From positions 62,001 through 126,000 of the forward strand of contig CAYYWZ010000002.1 of the NCBI GenBank assembly GCA_964475415.1: DNA of 64,000 bases. The letters run 5' to 3'. Source of the DNA: CALCMJ01 sp964475415 (GTDB lineage Bacteria; Bacteroidota; Bacteroidia; Chitinophagales; Saprospiraceae). The notes beneath the pieces were generated by a model. The model was not told the origin of the DNA. It saw only the letters and a list, made by a program, of their open reading frames with translations, and searched no databases. Positions within the stretch are counted from its first letter, which is position 1; each line of letters starts with the position of its first letter. A program made the translations under genes and the position numbers. This document shows, in pieces, positions 55,453-63,862 of the stretch.

Positions 55453-55718
55453 GGTAATGCTATAAAACATTTGATGATTCTAAATTCAGTGTACTAAGCT
55501 AAAATTAGAATGTTGATCAGAAAACTGATCGCTTAAGGGTGTTGAATAATTGTAGCTATACAATTATAAAATAAGGTGTTAATATTAAAAGGGTGTATTT
55601 AACAAAATAATTAATAATTTCTTCTTGTTACCGATTAACCAATGTTAAACGGGGTTGTGTTTTGGAATTAAAGGAATTTTTTTCATATCAATTTGGAGTT
55701 GATTGTTAATATGTGACT
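55420..55718 (-). ncRNA. Candidate small RNA, tandem copy 3
   Basis: The minus-strand unit is about 300 nt and the most divergent copy. ACACCCTT is exact at 55589-55596 and 55535-55542, with a degenerate form at 55573. Hairpins are ATAATTGTA/TACAATTAT (55546-55567 region) and GATCAG/CTGATC, the latter equivalent to ATCAGT/ACTGAT in the others. The box AGCATTACC is kept next to the terminator, but about 60 extra bases separate it from the GATCAG hairpin. It may be a decaying or specialised copy. Confidence 0.65.
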
Positions 55719-55724
55719 ATCACT

Positions 55725-55806
55725 TATAAGACAATCATGTATAGGAATACCCCTATTTTTGTAGTGTTTTTGTAGGCTATAAAGCCAATTATGTAGTCTT
55801 TTTGTA
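55725..55806 (-). promoter_or_regulatory. Promoter-like block of small RNA copy 3
   Basis: Minus-strand TACAAA/TACATA sites lie at plus 55801, 55790, 55769 and 55758, that is steps of 11, 21 and 11 bp. GTCTTATA follows at 55732-55725, 25 bp from the last repeat. This extends the 11-bp phase over four sites. Confidence 0.58.
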
Positions 55807-56152
55807 AGCTATTTTACTTTTTTCATCAAAAATCTGCCATAATAACCATAAGATAATCTCATATCGTCCTATAGATAGCTGTATAAATAGATCAAATAAT
55901 GAATAATTATAGAGATGAATAAGAATAGATGATATAAGCAGGATTAGTATATATCTAGTGGTAAATTAAATATTCTTTGTAAGAATTCCTTAATGGATGC
56001 TAAGATTACATCATAATTGAATAAGAATTGAACTCAGAAACTATAATATACTTATCAAAAAAATGACCTACAGTTCAGTACGAATCCCAATTATAGATAG
56101 ATAAGACCTTTCTTGGATACTAGATTGAAGCTTATAAATTTTTTGATAGAAC
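55807..56152. other. AT-rich non-coding stretch before the M42 peptidase gene
   Basis: Beyond the promoter block of copy 3 I see no gene and no clear hairpin terminator for the M42 gene. An A7 run at 56057-56063 falls near the place a fourth copy would end, but its flanks do not form the GC-rich hairpin. Confidence 0.5.
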
Positions 56153-57232
56153 TTAGAAATACTTGAAATTATGATTCTTTTTGATTTTCAATAAAGACTC
56201 ATAGATTAGTTTAGTAACATTTTCTATATCATCTATGTGTGCCATCTCCACTGTTGTATGCATATATCTTAGTGGTAAAGAGATAAGAGCTGATGGCACA
56301 CCACCATTAGAATAAGCAAATGCATCCGTATCTGTTCCTGTACTTCTAGAAGAGGCTGATCTCTGAAAAGGGATTTTCTTCTTTTCCGCAGTATCTATTA
56401 TTAGATCCAATAATTTATTATGAACAGCAGGAGCATAGGTAAGACATGGACCTTTCCCGCTTCTTACGTCACCTTGAATTTTAGAATCTACAAGAGGTGT
56501 AGAGGTATCATGACATACATCGGTGACAATAGCAACATCTGGTTTGATTGTATCAGCAACCATCTGTGCACCTCGAAGTCCTATCTCTTCTTGCACAGCA
56601 TTAACTATATACAGGGTGTAAGGTAATTTCTTCTTCTTTTCCTTCAACATTCTAGCAACTTCGGCGATACAGAAGCCTCCCATCTTGTTATCTAATGCCC
56701 TTCCTGCATAGAATTTTTTATTTACTTTCGTCAGTTCGTCTTCATAGGTAATAACACATCCAACATGAATTCCCATTTTGAGAACTTCCTCTTTATTTTC
56801 TGCTCCTACATCTATAAATATGTTTTCAAGCTTCGGAGATAGATTGATATCTTTTCCTTTTCTAGTATGTATTGCCGGCCAGCCGAAAACACCTTTTACA
56901 AATCCCTTCTTAGTATGTATATTGACTCTCTTAGAAGGTGCTATAATATGGTCAGAACCTCCATTTCGGATGACTTGGATATATCCAGTATCAGAAATAT
57001 AATTGACAAACCAACTTATCTCATCTGCATGACCTTCTATAACTACCTTATAATCTGCTCCAGGGTTTATAATGCCATAGGCAGTACCATAATTATCTAT
57101 TTTCCAGTCGTCGATATAAGGCTTGAGATATTCTAACCACAATTTTTGGCCAGGTGCTTCGAATCCAGTAGGTGAAGCATTATTAAGATAACTGTAAAGA
57201 AATTTTTCTGACTTTTTATTTATAATCGGCAT
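56153..57232 (-). CDS. M42-family aminopeptidase
   Basis: This 359-residue cytoplasmic protein shows the M42 (glutamyl aminopeptidase / FrvX) pattern: 'YLNNASPTGFEAPGQKLW', 'VIEGHADEISWFVNYI' (zinc His/Asp), 'AGRALDNKMGGF' (bridging Asp), 'NAVQEEIGLRGAQMVAD' (catalytic Glu pair), 'VTDVCHDTS' and 'LPLRYMHTTVEMAHIDD' (C-terminal His). These enzymes form large hollow complexes that trim peptides. pyrE lies 17 bp upstream on the same strand, so both may be co-transcribed. Confidence 0.94.
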   Translation of the reverse strand: MPIINKKSEKFLYSYLNNASPTGFEAPGQKLWLEYLKPYIDDWKIDNYGTAYGIINPGADYKVVIEGHADEISWFVNYISDTGYIQVIRNGGSDHIIAPSKRVNIHTKKGFVKGVFGWPAIHTRKGKDINLSPKLENIFIDVGAENKEEVLKMGIHVGCVITYEDELTKVNKKFYAGRALDNKMGGFCIAEVARMLKEKKKKLPYTLYIVNAVQEEIGLRGAQMVADTIKPDVAIVTDVCHDTSTPLVDSKIQGDVRSGKGPCLTYAPAVHNKLLDLIIDTAEKKKIPFQRSASSRSTGTDTDAFAYSNGGVPSALISLPLRYMHTTVEMAHIDDIENVTKLIYESLLKIKKNHNFKYF

Positions 57233-57249
57233 CTGGTATATTCATTTTT

Positions 57250-57885
57250 TTAAAGCTTATTAAACCATCCTTCTGGATCCTTATTCCACGCTGCTAGCAA
57301 GGATTTTTCTGCTTCGTTTATGTACTCACTTTTGGACGCTTGGTTAATAAGTGTTTCATACTCCAATAAAACTTTAAAAGTACAATTATTTTCTTCAAAA
57401 GCCTTCTTTGCTTTCTCAAATCCGTATGAAAAAATTGCCATAACTCCGACAACGTCTCCACCTGCTTGCCTTACAGCTTCCACTGCTTTTAGACTACTTC
57501 CACCAGTCGATATAAGATCTTCTACAAGAAGAACTTTTTTTCCTTCTGGTAATTCCCCTTCTATCTGATTTTGTCTACCATGTCCTTTAGCTTTATCTCT
57601 TACATAGATAAATGGCTTATCTAGCCTATTAGCGATGAGCATACCATGAGGAATTCCTGCAGTGGCAACACCTGCAATTATATCATAACTTCCAAAAGAT
57701 AGTGCCATCAATGCAAAGGCATCACATATAAGATTTCTTACCTTTGGATAACTTAGGCTAAGTCTGTTGTCACAGTATATAGGAGACCGCATTCCTGAAG
57801 CCCAGGTAAAAGGATTTTGTGGACTTAATTTAATTGCATTAATTTTTAGTAAATTGTCTGCGATTTGATATGAGGGTGAATTCAT
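57250..57885 (-). CDS. pyrE: Orotate phosphoribosyltransferase
   Basis: This 211-residue protein has the PRPP-binding motif 'VLLVEDLISTGGSSLKAVEAV' (near 118-138), 'YDIIAGVATAGIPHG' and the OPRT flexible loop 'DKAKGHGRQNQIEGE'. The N-terminal 'NPFTWASGMRSPIYCDNR' is typical of PyrE. It makes OMP in pyrimidine synthesis. The start is 32 bp from the divergent NUDIX gene, so the shared promoters are very compact. Confidence 0.96.
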   Translation of the reverse strand: MNSPSYQIADNLLKINAIKLSPQNPFTWASGMRSPIYCDNRLSLSYPKVRNLICDAFALMALSFGSYDIIAGVATAGIPHGMLIANRLDKPFIYVRDKAKGHGRQNQIEGELPEGKKVLLVEDLISTGGSSLKAVEAVRQAGGDVVGVMAIFSYGFEKAKKAFEENNCTFKVLLEYETLINQASKSEYINEAEKSLLAAWNKDPEGWFNKL

Positions 57886-57917
57886 GAAGAATTTTAAATT
57901 TAATTTACGAAAGGCAA

Positions 57918-58544
57918 ATGTACAAAATCTATATAAATGAACGTGCTTTAATACTTACAAGTACAAAAAAGCTCCCCTTCAAAAAAATTACAAAGAAAAC
58001 GCTGGTAGCTAAATATCTAGGCAAGAAAAAATTTCTCTTTAATTATATAGATATGTTAGAGAAGGGAGGTGATTTCGAAAAGATCGTTATCTATCATGAT
58101 GATATCGATGTGCTCAAGGCTGATTTTAATAGTTTGTTCACCAAACTAAAAGCTGGGGGTGGGGTAGTGAAAAACGAATTTAATGAGATACTATTTATCT
58201 TTAGAAAAAACACTTGGGATCTGCCTAAAGGGAAAAAAGATAAAGGTGAAAAATTAAGAGCTTGTGCTATAAGAGAGGTGATGGAGGAAACCGGAACTGT
58301 AGATCTCAAGATAGACAGGATGCTTGTAGTTACTAGACATCTATATAAGCAAAAAGGACAACGTATTCTTAAATATACTAAGTGGTACCTTATGAACACG
58401 CACAAACAAAAACTTATTCCTCAGTTAGCAGAAGATATTACTAAGGCTAAGTGGATGACCTCAGAGACCTTCTTTTCTGAACCTAGAAAGGTTTACAAAA
58501 ACATTGGTGATGTTTTAGCTTCTATAGAAAAGAAGGCCTTATAA
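57918..58544 (+). CDS. NUDIX hydrolase
   Basis: This 208-residue protein has an N-terminal ~85-residue region without a known domain, then a NUDIX fold. The box 'GKKDKGEKLRACAIREVMEETG' follows the G-x5-E-x7-REUxEExG pattern (about residues 110-131). It hydrolyses a nucleoside diphosphate linked to another group; the substrate is unknown. It converges with the metalloprotease gene, whose stop lies 1 bp beyond its own. Confidence 0.92.
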   Translation: MYKIYINERALILTSTKKLPFKKITKKTLVAKYLGKKKFLFNYIDMLEKGGDFEKIVIYHDDIDVLKADFNSLFTKLKAGGGVVKNEFNEILFIFRKNTWDLPKGKKDKGEKLRACAIREVMEETGTVDLKIDRMLVVTRHLYKQKGQRILKYTKWYLMNTHKQKLIPQLAEDITKAKWMTSETFFSEPRKVYKNIGDVLASIEKKAL

Positions 58545-58545
58545 T

Positions 58546-61005
58546 TTATTGCTCTAAGAATAGTCTGATTCTCTCTTTTAGATCGTCTATATGATACTTG
58601 GATAAGTCATCTGTCTTTCTACTCGATTCTAGTAGTGTTTTAGTACTGAATAATGCAGCTCTTAGGACGGCACTCACATCAGTATCTTGTATATCCTTAT
58701 CATCCATTTTTAACATCTTTATTATCTTATTGACATAGATACGTTGTAAGTTTCTTCTATAAGGAGAGATACTAGCGTTAGATTTTAATTCAGAGAAAAT
58801 CCCATTTTCTATATCATCAAAAAGTTCCCCTATCCCATAAGCACTATTTCCATTTAGAGATTGATTTTCTATAACTCTTTCCAATCTTTTAGGATTTAAC
58901 AAGAGTACTAATGCTCTATCTTGGGAGTTACTTATTTTATCCATAAGTCCTTGGTTAGATATTCTCTGTAACACATTTCTATCTATCAGCCATTCTGGAG
59001 TAGTGAAAAGATAGTCATTAAGAAACTTCATAGCTCTCTTTTGTTTTTCTTTTTTGACATGTGTAAAAACGACTTCGTCCTGGTCATATGATTTTCGATA
59101 CTCATATACGCCACCTATATTATTAGTTACATGTCCCATATACCTATTATATTGTCCTATAACGTTATTGTATAATTCTTCTAATTGATCAAAATTCTCA
59201 CCATCTTCCGAAGACCATTCGATGAGATTAGGAACGATTCTTTTAAGATTAGCAATTCCATAGGCCGATGCTTTCATAGCATCGTCACCTAGATCTTCAG
59301 TTTGAGAACTTGGATCTATAACTCTTCTTTGTTGTTGGCCATACCTGTAGATAGCTTGGTCAGCATGATCTATAATCCACTGTCTTGTGATATCTCGATC
59401 TGCCTCAGGTGTATTTGCTGTGGGGTTGAGTCTATAGCCATATTCTATAGACCACTTATCATAAGGTCCTATATCTGGCATAAGTCCTACATCCCCATCT
59501 TCAGGTTGTGCAACATAATTAAATCTTGCATAATCCATGATGCTAGGTGCTGTACCCATTTTTTTTGTAAAGCTAGGGGAACGTAAAGAGTCTACTGGAT
59601 AAGCCACACTACTACCCATATTATGCGGAAGACCTAGCGTATGGCCCACCTCATGAGCTGATACAAATCGAATAAGTCTACCCATTACTTCTGTTTTGAA
59701 ATTGACAGATCTAGCATCTGGATTTATAGCTGCAGTCTGTATAAAAAACCAGTTCCTAAGAAGGTTCATAACATTGTGATACCACATGATATCGCTTTCT
59801 AATATTTCACCAGTTCTAGGATCATGGACATGTGGTCCTTGTGCATTCTGTATATCTGTAGAGATATATCTAATAACAGAATATCTTACATCCTCGGGCG
59901 ACCAGTCTGGATCCTCTTCTTTGGTAGGGGCATCCTTGGCCATAATAGCATTCTTAAAACCAGCCTCCTCGAATGCAGCTTTCCAGTCATTTACCCCCTG
60001 CTTCAGATAAGGTATCCATTCTTTTGGAGTTGCAGGATCTATATAATATACAATAGGTTTTACAGGCTCTACTAGTTCACCATTAGCATATGCTACAGGA
60101 TCTTTAGGTTCTAATTTCCATCTAGTTATATATCTCTTAGAACTTGCTCTCTGAGCATCTGAACTGTAGTCCGTCTGAGAAACAGAAAAATATCCTACTC
60201 TTCCATCGTAATATCTGGGTTGCCATGGTACCTCTGGTAACTTGATGAAGGACTGATTCATTTCTACACTAAGCGTGCTCGTAAGTTGGTTGTCTGGTAA
60301 TTTATTTCCTTTGTAAGTCATGATATGTCTTACCTCTGTATTTTGAGGGAAAGATTTTATATTATCTATAAAGCTCCTCGACTTATCTAGGGAAGAAATT
60401 CCAAAACGTTTTCTCTGGTCATTACTCATAGGGCTAATCATAGGTACGTCCGTTTCGAAAAAAGGATTTGCTTTGAAAACAACACCACTACTATCTTTAG
60501 AAAGTGCTTCTATGTCAAAACTCATTATCACAGGTTCGAAATTATTATTCCTTACTGACTCATAGATAGGCTTGTCGTAATCAGCAACACTATTATAACT
60601 TACAGATCGCAATAGGATTCTATCTCCTTTTCTTTGCCATCTGATAACTTGTTGCGGTTTAGACTTAACACCTGCACCTCCAAAATTTAATCCCTTTACG
60701 AATCCAGAAATTCTTGAGACAACGAGAATCTCCTCTCCAATTAGTTCGTTAGGGATTTCGAAATAATAATCATTTTTGATCTTATGTACGGTAAACAATC
60801 CGTCATCTGAGATAGCTTTTTTCGTTATAACTTCACTATACTTTTTGATGCCATCTTTATCCTTTTTTTCCTTTTCAGCAGGAGCTTCTTTTTTATTTTT
60901 ATTTTTTCTAAAAAGCTGAGCTTCACAGGGTAGGCTAGATAAGATGAAACAAGTTATAAGAAGTGTAATTGAAAAGATATTATTTTTCATGATGGATTTT
61001 TTCAA
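58546..61005 (-). CDS. Zinc-dependent metzincin-type protease (DUF5117/DUF4953 family)
   Basis: This 819-residue protein has a signal peptide ending near 'SLPCEAQ'; ATG at 61005 or 60990 are both possible. DUF5118/DUF5117-like text occupies about 45-390 ('YYFEIPNELIGEEILVVSRISGF'). The zinc motif HEVGHTLGLPH starts at H451, followed by 'SPSFTKKMGTAPSIMDYARFNYVAQPEDG', which contains the metzincin Met-turn. The family is typical of Bacteroidota, exported and of unknown substrate. Its C-terminal part is helical. It stands alone on the minus strand. Confidence 0.93.
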   Translation of the reverse strand: MKKSIMKNNIFSITLLITCFILSSLPCEAQLFRKNKNKKEAPAEKEKKDKDGIKKYSEVITKKAISDDGLFTVHKIKNDYYFEIPNELIGEEILVVSRISGFVKGLNFGGAGVKSKPQQVIRWQRKGDRILLRSVSYNSVADYDKPIYESVRNNNFEPVIMSFDIEALSKDSSGVVFKANPFFETDVPMISPMSNDQRKRFGISSLDKSRSFIDNIKSFPQNTEVRHIMTYKGNKLPDNQLTSTLSVEMNQSFIKLPEVPWQPRYYDGRVGYFSVSQTDYSSDAQRASSKRYITRWKLEPKDPVAYANGELVEPVKPIVYYIDPATPKEWIPYLKQGVNDWKAAFEEAGFKNAIMAKDAPTKEEDPDWSPEDVRYSVIRYISTDIQNAQGPHVHDPRTGEILESDIMWYHNVMNLLRNWFFIQTAAINPDARSVNFKTEVMGRLIRFVSAHEVGHTLGLPHNMGSSVAYPVDSLRSPSFTKKMGTAPSIMDYARFNYVAQPEDGDVGLMPDIGPYDKWSIEYGYRLNPTANTPEADRDITRQWIIDHADQAIYRYGQQQRRVIDPSSQTEDLGDDAMKASAYGIANLKRIVPNLIEWSSEDGENFDQLEELYNNVIGQYNRYMGHVTNNIGGVYEYRKSYDQDEVVFTHVKKEKQKRAMKFLNDYLFTTPEWLIDRNVLQRISNQGLMDKISNSQDRALVLLLNPKRLERVIENQSLNGNSAYGIGELFDDIENGIFSELKSNASISPYRRNLQRIYVNKIIKMLKMDDKDIQDTDVSAVLRAALFSTKTLLESSRKTDDLSKYHIDDLKERIRLFLEQ

Positions 61006-61268
61006 GGTATTTATATATGAGTTTAGCTTGTCATTTTACTTCGTCAAATATATATTAAAGAAATTAGATTTTGTATGTAAAAGAATGTCTTATATAGCAA
61101 GTTTTATAAACTTATGACTTTTTAAATATCAGCTTTCAGTAATTACATGAACTTCTATCAGATTATTTCATCAGGTCCAAATACTTATAGTCTCAAGGAT
61201 TTGAACATTTATTCATCTAAATGCCAATAAATATTAATTTTGCATAGTTATATCATCAAAATAGAATT

Positions 61269-61721
61269 ATGAAAAACCTAGTTATATATACTTTTCTACT
61301 TGTTTTCCTTACGAGCTCATGTAAGAGCAAGAAAGATGTAGCTGAGCTTACGCCAGAAAAAACAGGCCAGATGACAGTTACGGATAATACACCGCCTAAG
61401 GCTAAATTTAGACCAGGTATGGGTTCTGGTAATATAGATGATATGATAGCTCAGTTAGGGCTTAGTGAAGAAAAAGCTGCTTCATTTAAAGCAATCGCTG
61501 ATAAATATCAGCAAAAAAGAATGGTGCTAAAAGATCAGGCAAAAGAAGATCCTCAAGGTATGGTACAGAAAATGAGAAATATGAGAGATGCGGAGGATGA
61601 AGAAGTACAGAATCTGTTGAGCAAGAAGGAATGGACTAAGTATCAAGAGATTCTATCATCTCGGTCTAGAAATAGAAAGGGGAAAGGTGGAGGAACAAAT
61701 GGTCCTAGAGGAGGGCAATAA
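61269..61721 (+). CDS. Small Spy/CpxP-like helical lipoprotein
   Basis: This 150-residue protein has lipobox 'FLTSSC'. The mature part has a long helical stretch at about 55-130 ('IAQLGLSEEKAASFKAIADKYQQKRMVL...') with 'LSEEKAASFKAI' resembling the LTxxQ-type repeats of Spy/CpxP periplasmic chaperones, and a basic Gly/Arg/Lys-rich tail 'SRNRKGKGGGTNGPRGGQ'. The family assignment is by texture only. The ABC transporter genes follow about 200 bp downstream. Confidence 0.75.
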   Translation: MKNLVIYTFLLVFLTSSCKSKKDVAELTPEKTGQMTVTDNTPPKAKFRPGMGSGNIDDMIAQLGLSEEKAASFKAIADKYQQKRMVLKDQAKEDPQGMVQKMRNMRDAEDEEVQNLLSKKEWTKYQEILSSRSRNRKGKGGGTNGPRGGQ

Positions 61722-61919
61722 GATCTAGTCTGATACTACTGCTTATTTATTTCTAAATTGTAATTAGAAGGTCGTCAAGCTATTATTTGCAAGTCTATCT
61801 TAAAGTAATTGTGCTGTTTATCTATTTTTAGCTTACACTAATCTATAAGTTTCTAACAAAGTAGAGGAGGGTTTTTATCTTTAATTCGTTATTAGAAACG
61901 GGAATTTAACTAAGCCTAA

Positions 61920-62588
61920 ATGATTCAACTCAAAGGATTGCACAAGTCCTATAAGACAGGATACAATGAACTACATGTACTTAAAGGTATAGATCTGCAT
62001 ATTCCTAAAGGTGCCTTTGTATCTATAATGGGATCTTCAGGATCCGGAAAATCTACTATGCTTAATATCCTTGGTATATTAGATAACTATGATGAAGGAG
62101 AATATTATCTCGATGGTAATCTCATCAAAAACTTATCTCAAAAACAAGAGGCAAATTATAGAAACCATCTACTTGGGTTTGTATTCCAGTCTTTCAATTT
62201 GCTGGCATTTAAAACAGCAAAAGAAAACGTGGCTTTACCTTTGTATTACCAAAAAGTAGATCGAAAAATAAGACAAGAATTAGCACTAGAGTATCTGGAA
62301 AAAGTGGGTTTATTAGACTGGGCGGATCATTACCCTAACCAGATGTCAGGAGGTCAGCAACAAAGAGTAGCTATTGCCAGGGCACTGATAAGTAAACCTA
62401 AAATTATTCTTGCTGATGAGCCTACAGGTGCCTTAGATTCTAAGACTTCACAACAGGTGATGGATTTTTTCCACCAAGTACATGCTGAAGGAATAACAGT
62501 GGTTATAGTAACTCATGAAAATGAGATAGCTGCAATGACGGAACGGGTTATAAGACTTAGAGATGGTGTAATAGAAAGCGATGTATAA
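61920..62588 (+). CDS. ABC transporter ATP-binding protein (MacB/LolD type)
   Basis: This 222-residue protein has Walker A 'GSSGSGKST' (residues 39-47), Q-loop 'FVFQSFNLL', signature 'MSGGQQQRVAIARAL', Walker B 'IILADEPTGALDS' and H-loop 'VTHENEI'. Its length and 'GSSGSGKSTMLNILGILD' place it with the MacB/LolD group, which energises FtsX-like permeases rather than channels. It precedes two such permease genes and forms an ABC operon for export of a peptide, toxin or lipoprotein. Confidence 0.95.
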   Translation: MIQLKGLHKSYKTGYNELHVLKGIDLHIPKGAFVSIMGSSGSGKSTMLNILGILDNYDEGEYYLDGNLIKNLSQKQEANYRNHLLGFVFQSFNLLAFKTAKENVALPLYYQKVDRKIRQELALEYLEKVGLLDWADHYPNQMSGGQQQRVAIARALISKPKIILADEPTGALDSKTSQQVMDFFHQVHAEGITVVIVTHENEIAAMTERVIRLRDGVIESDV

Positions 62589-62629
62589 ATACGAACTATG
62601 AAAAAAATCATAACAATAGATTCTTAAGC

Positions 62630-63859
62630 ATGGCCATAATAGATATAGATAAGTGGCAAGAGATATTTAACTCTATCAGAAAGCATAAGCTAAGAACTGC
62701 GCTTACAGCCTTCGGTGTATTCTGGGGTATTTTTATGCTTGTTTTACTATTGGGAGCTGGCAACGGACTGAAGAATAGCATAGAATATAGTTTTAAGAAT
62801 GATGCGATAAACAGTATATGGCTACATAGGGGCACTACCTCTAAGTCTTTTAATGGGCTAAAGGAAGGAAGGAGAATACAGTTTGACAATTCAGATTATG
62901 ATTTTTTACTTAATGAGTTTACTCACATAGAAGCACTAACAGGTAGATTCTATATATCGGGTAGTAACGTTACTAAGTACAAAGATAAGGCGCTTTCTTT
63001 TTATACAAGAGCGGTACACCCTGGACATAAAGTACTTGAAAATACAGAGGTCATAAAGGGACGATTTATCAATGATAGAGATCTAGATCTGTTTAATAAG
63101 GTTGCGGTGATAGGTCGTGTAGTAAGACAGGATTTGATGGGAGATGAGGATCCTATAGGAAAGGAGATTAAGATTGGCGATGTTGTATATACCGTTGTTG
63201 GAGAATTTTTTGATTCGGGAGGAGAAAATGAAATGAGGAATATTTATGTCCCCATTACCACTGCCCAGAAGGTATATTCTGGAGGTGATAATATACATCA
63301 GTTGATGGTCGCAGGTGGAGATCTTAGCGCTGCGGAGATGGCTATTATGGAAGAAAAGATCAGGATAGCTATGGCTTCTAGAAAGCAGTTTGATCCAGAA
63401 GATAGAAGAGCGTTAAGGGTTTATAATAGAGCAGAAGATTATCAGTCATTTGTAAGTTTATTTTCCGCTATCGATGGAATTATATGGATAGTTGGTATTT
63501 TTTCTATTCTCGCAGGTGTTATTGGTGTTAGTAATATTATGTTGATTATTGTAAAAGATAGGACGAAGGAAATAGGTATAAGAAAAGCAATCGGAGCAAC
63601 TCCTATGTCTATTGTTTCTATGATATTACAAGAATCTATTTTCATTACAGGTATTGCAGGGTATCTGGGCATGCTTTCCGGTATAGGGATTATTTTTGCA
63701 ATCTCTGGAGCTGAGGGCGAGTACTTTAGACATCCCAATGTAGATGTAGGAGTAATTATTTTTGCTTCGGCTGTACTCGTTGTAACAGGTGCGCTGGCAG
63801 GACTTATCCCAGCACTTCAGGCTGCACGTATTAATCCAGTAGTCGCTATGAAAAACTAA
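62630..63859 (+). CDS. MacB-like ABC transporter permease (FtsX fold), first copy
   Basis: This 409-residue protein has an N-terminal helix ('LRTALTAFGVFWGIFMLVLLLGAGNGL'), a MacB periplasmic domain (about 55-240) and three C-terminal membrane helices in the FtsX domain ('ILAGVIGVSNIMLIIVKDRTKEIGIRKAIGATPMSIV'). It uses the mechanotransmission mechanism known for MacB. It is followed 3 bp later by a second, very similar permease, so the complex may be a heterodimer. Confidence 0.93.
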   Translation: MAIIDIDKWQEIFNSIRKHKLRTALTAFGVFWGIFMLVLLLGAGNGLKNSIEYSFKNDAINSIWLHRGTTSKSFNGLKEGRRIQFDNSDYDFLLNEFTHIEALTGRFYISGSNVTKYKDKALSFYTRAVHPGHKVLENTEVIKGRFINDRDLDLFNKVAVIGRVVRQDLMGDEDPIGKEIKIGDVVYTVVGEFFDSGGENEMRNIYVPITTAQKVYSGGDNIHQLMVAGGDLSAAEMAIMEEKIRIAMASRKQFDPEDRRALRVYNRAEDYQSFVSLFSAIDGIIWIVGIFSILAGVIGVSNIMLIIVKDRTKEIGIRKAIGATPMSIVSMILQESIFITGIAGYLGMLSGIGIIFAISGAEGEYFRHPNVDVGVIIFASAVLVVTGALAGLIPALQAARINPVVAMKN

Positions 63860-63862
63860 CTT

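Larger units (their letters stand above)
54093..55806. repeat. Three-copy tandem repeat region carrying the small RNA units
   Basis: The terminator hairpins begin at 54101, 54776 and 55428, a period of 675 and 652 bp. Only the small RNA units and their promoter-like blocks are conserved; the spacers (54451-54767 and 55053-55419) are AT-rich and unrelated. One spacer holds an isolated inverted repeat, TTTTGTTGAATTT facing AAATTCCAACAAAA (54631-54665). No transposase or terminal repeats are present, so duplication by an insertion element is not supported. Confidence 0.75.

Noticed and set aside
54179..55596. CRISPR array made of the AAGGGTGT repeats.
   Set aside because: Repeats are only 8 bp, spacing is irregular, the intervals are themselves hairpins, and no cas gene is near.
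54093..55806. Insertion sequence or REP-type mobile repeat.
   Set aside because: No transposase, no terminal inverted repeats and no target duplication were seen; conservation follows an RNA gene layout.
56041..56100. Fourth copy of the small RNA, suggested by an A7 run at the expected spacing.
   Set aside because: The GC-rich hairpin, AGCATTACC box and ACACCCTT motifs are missing.
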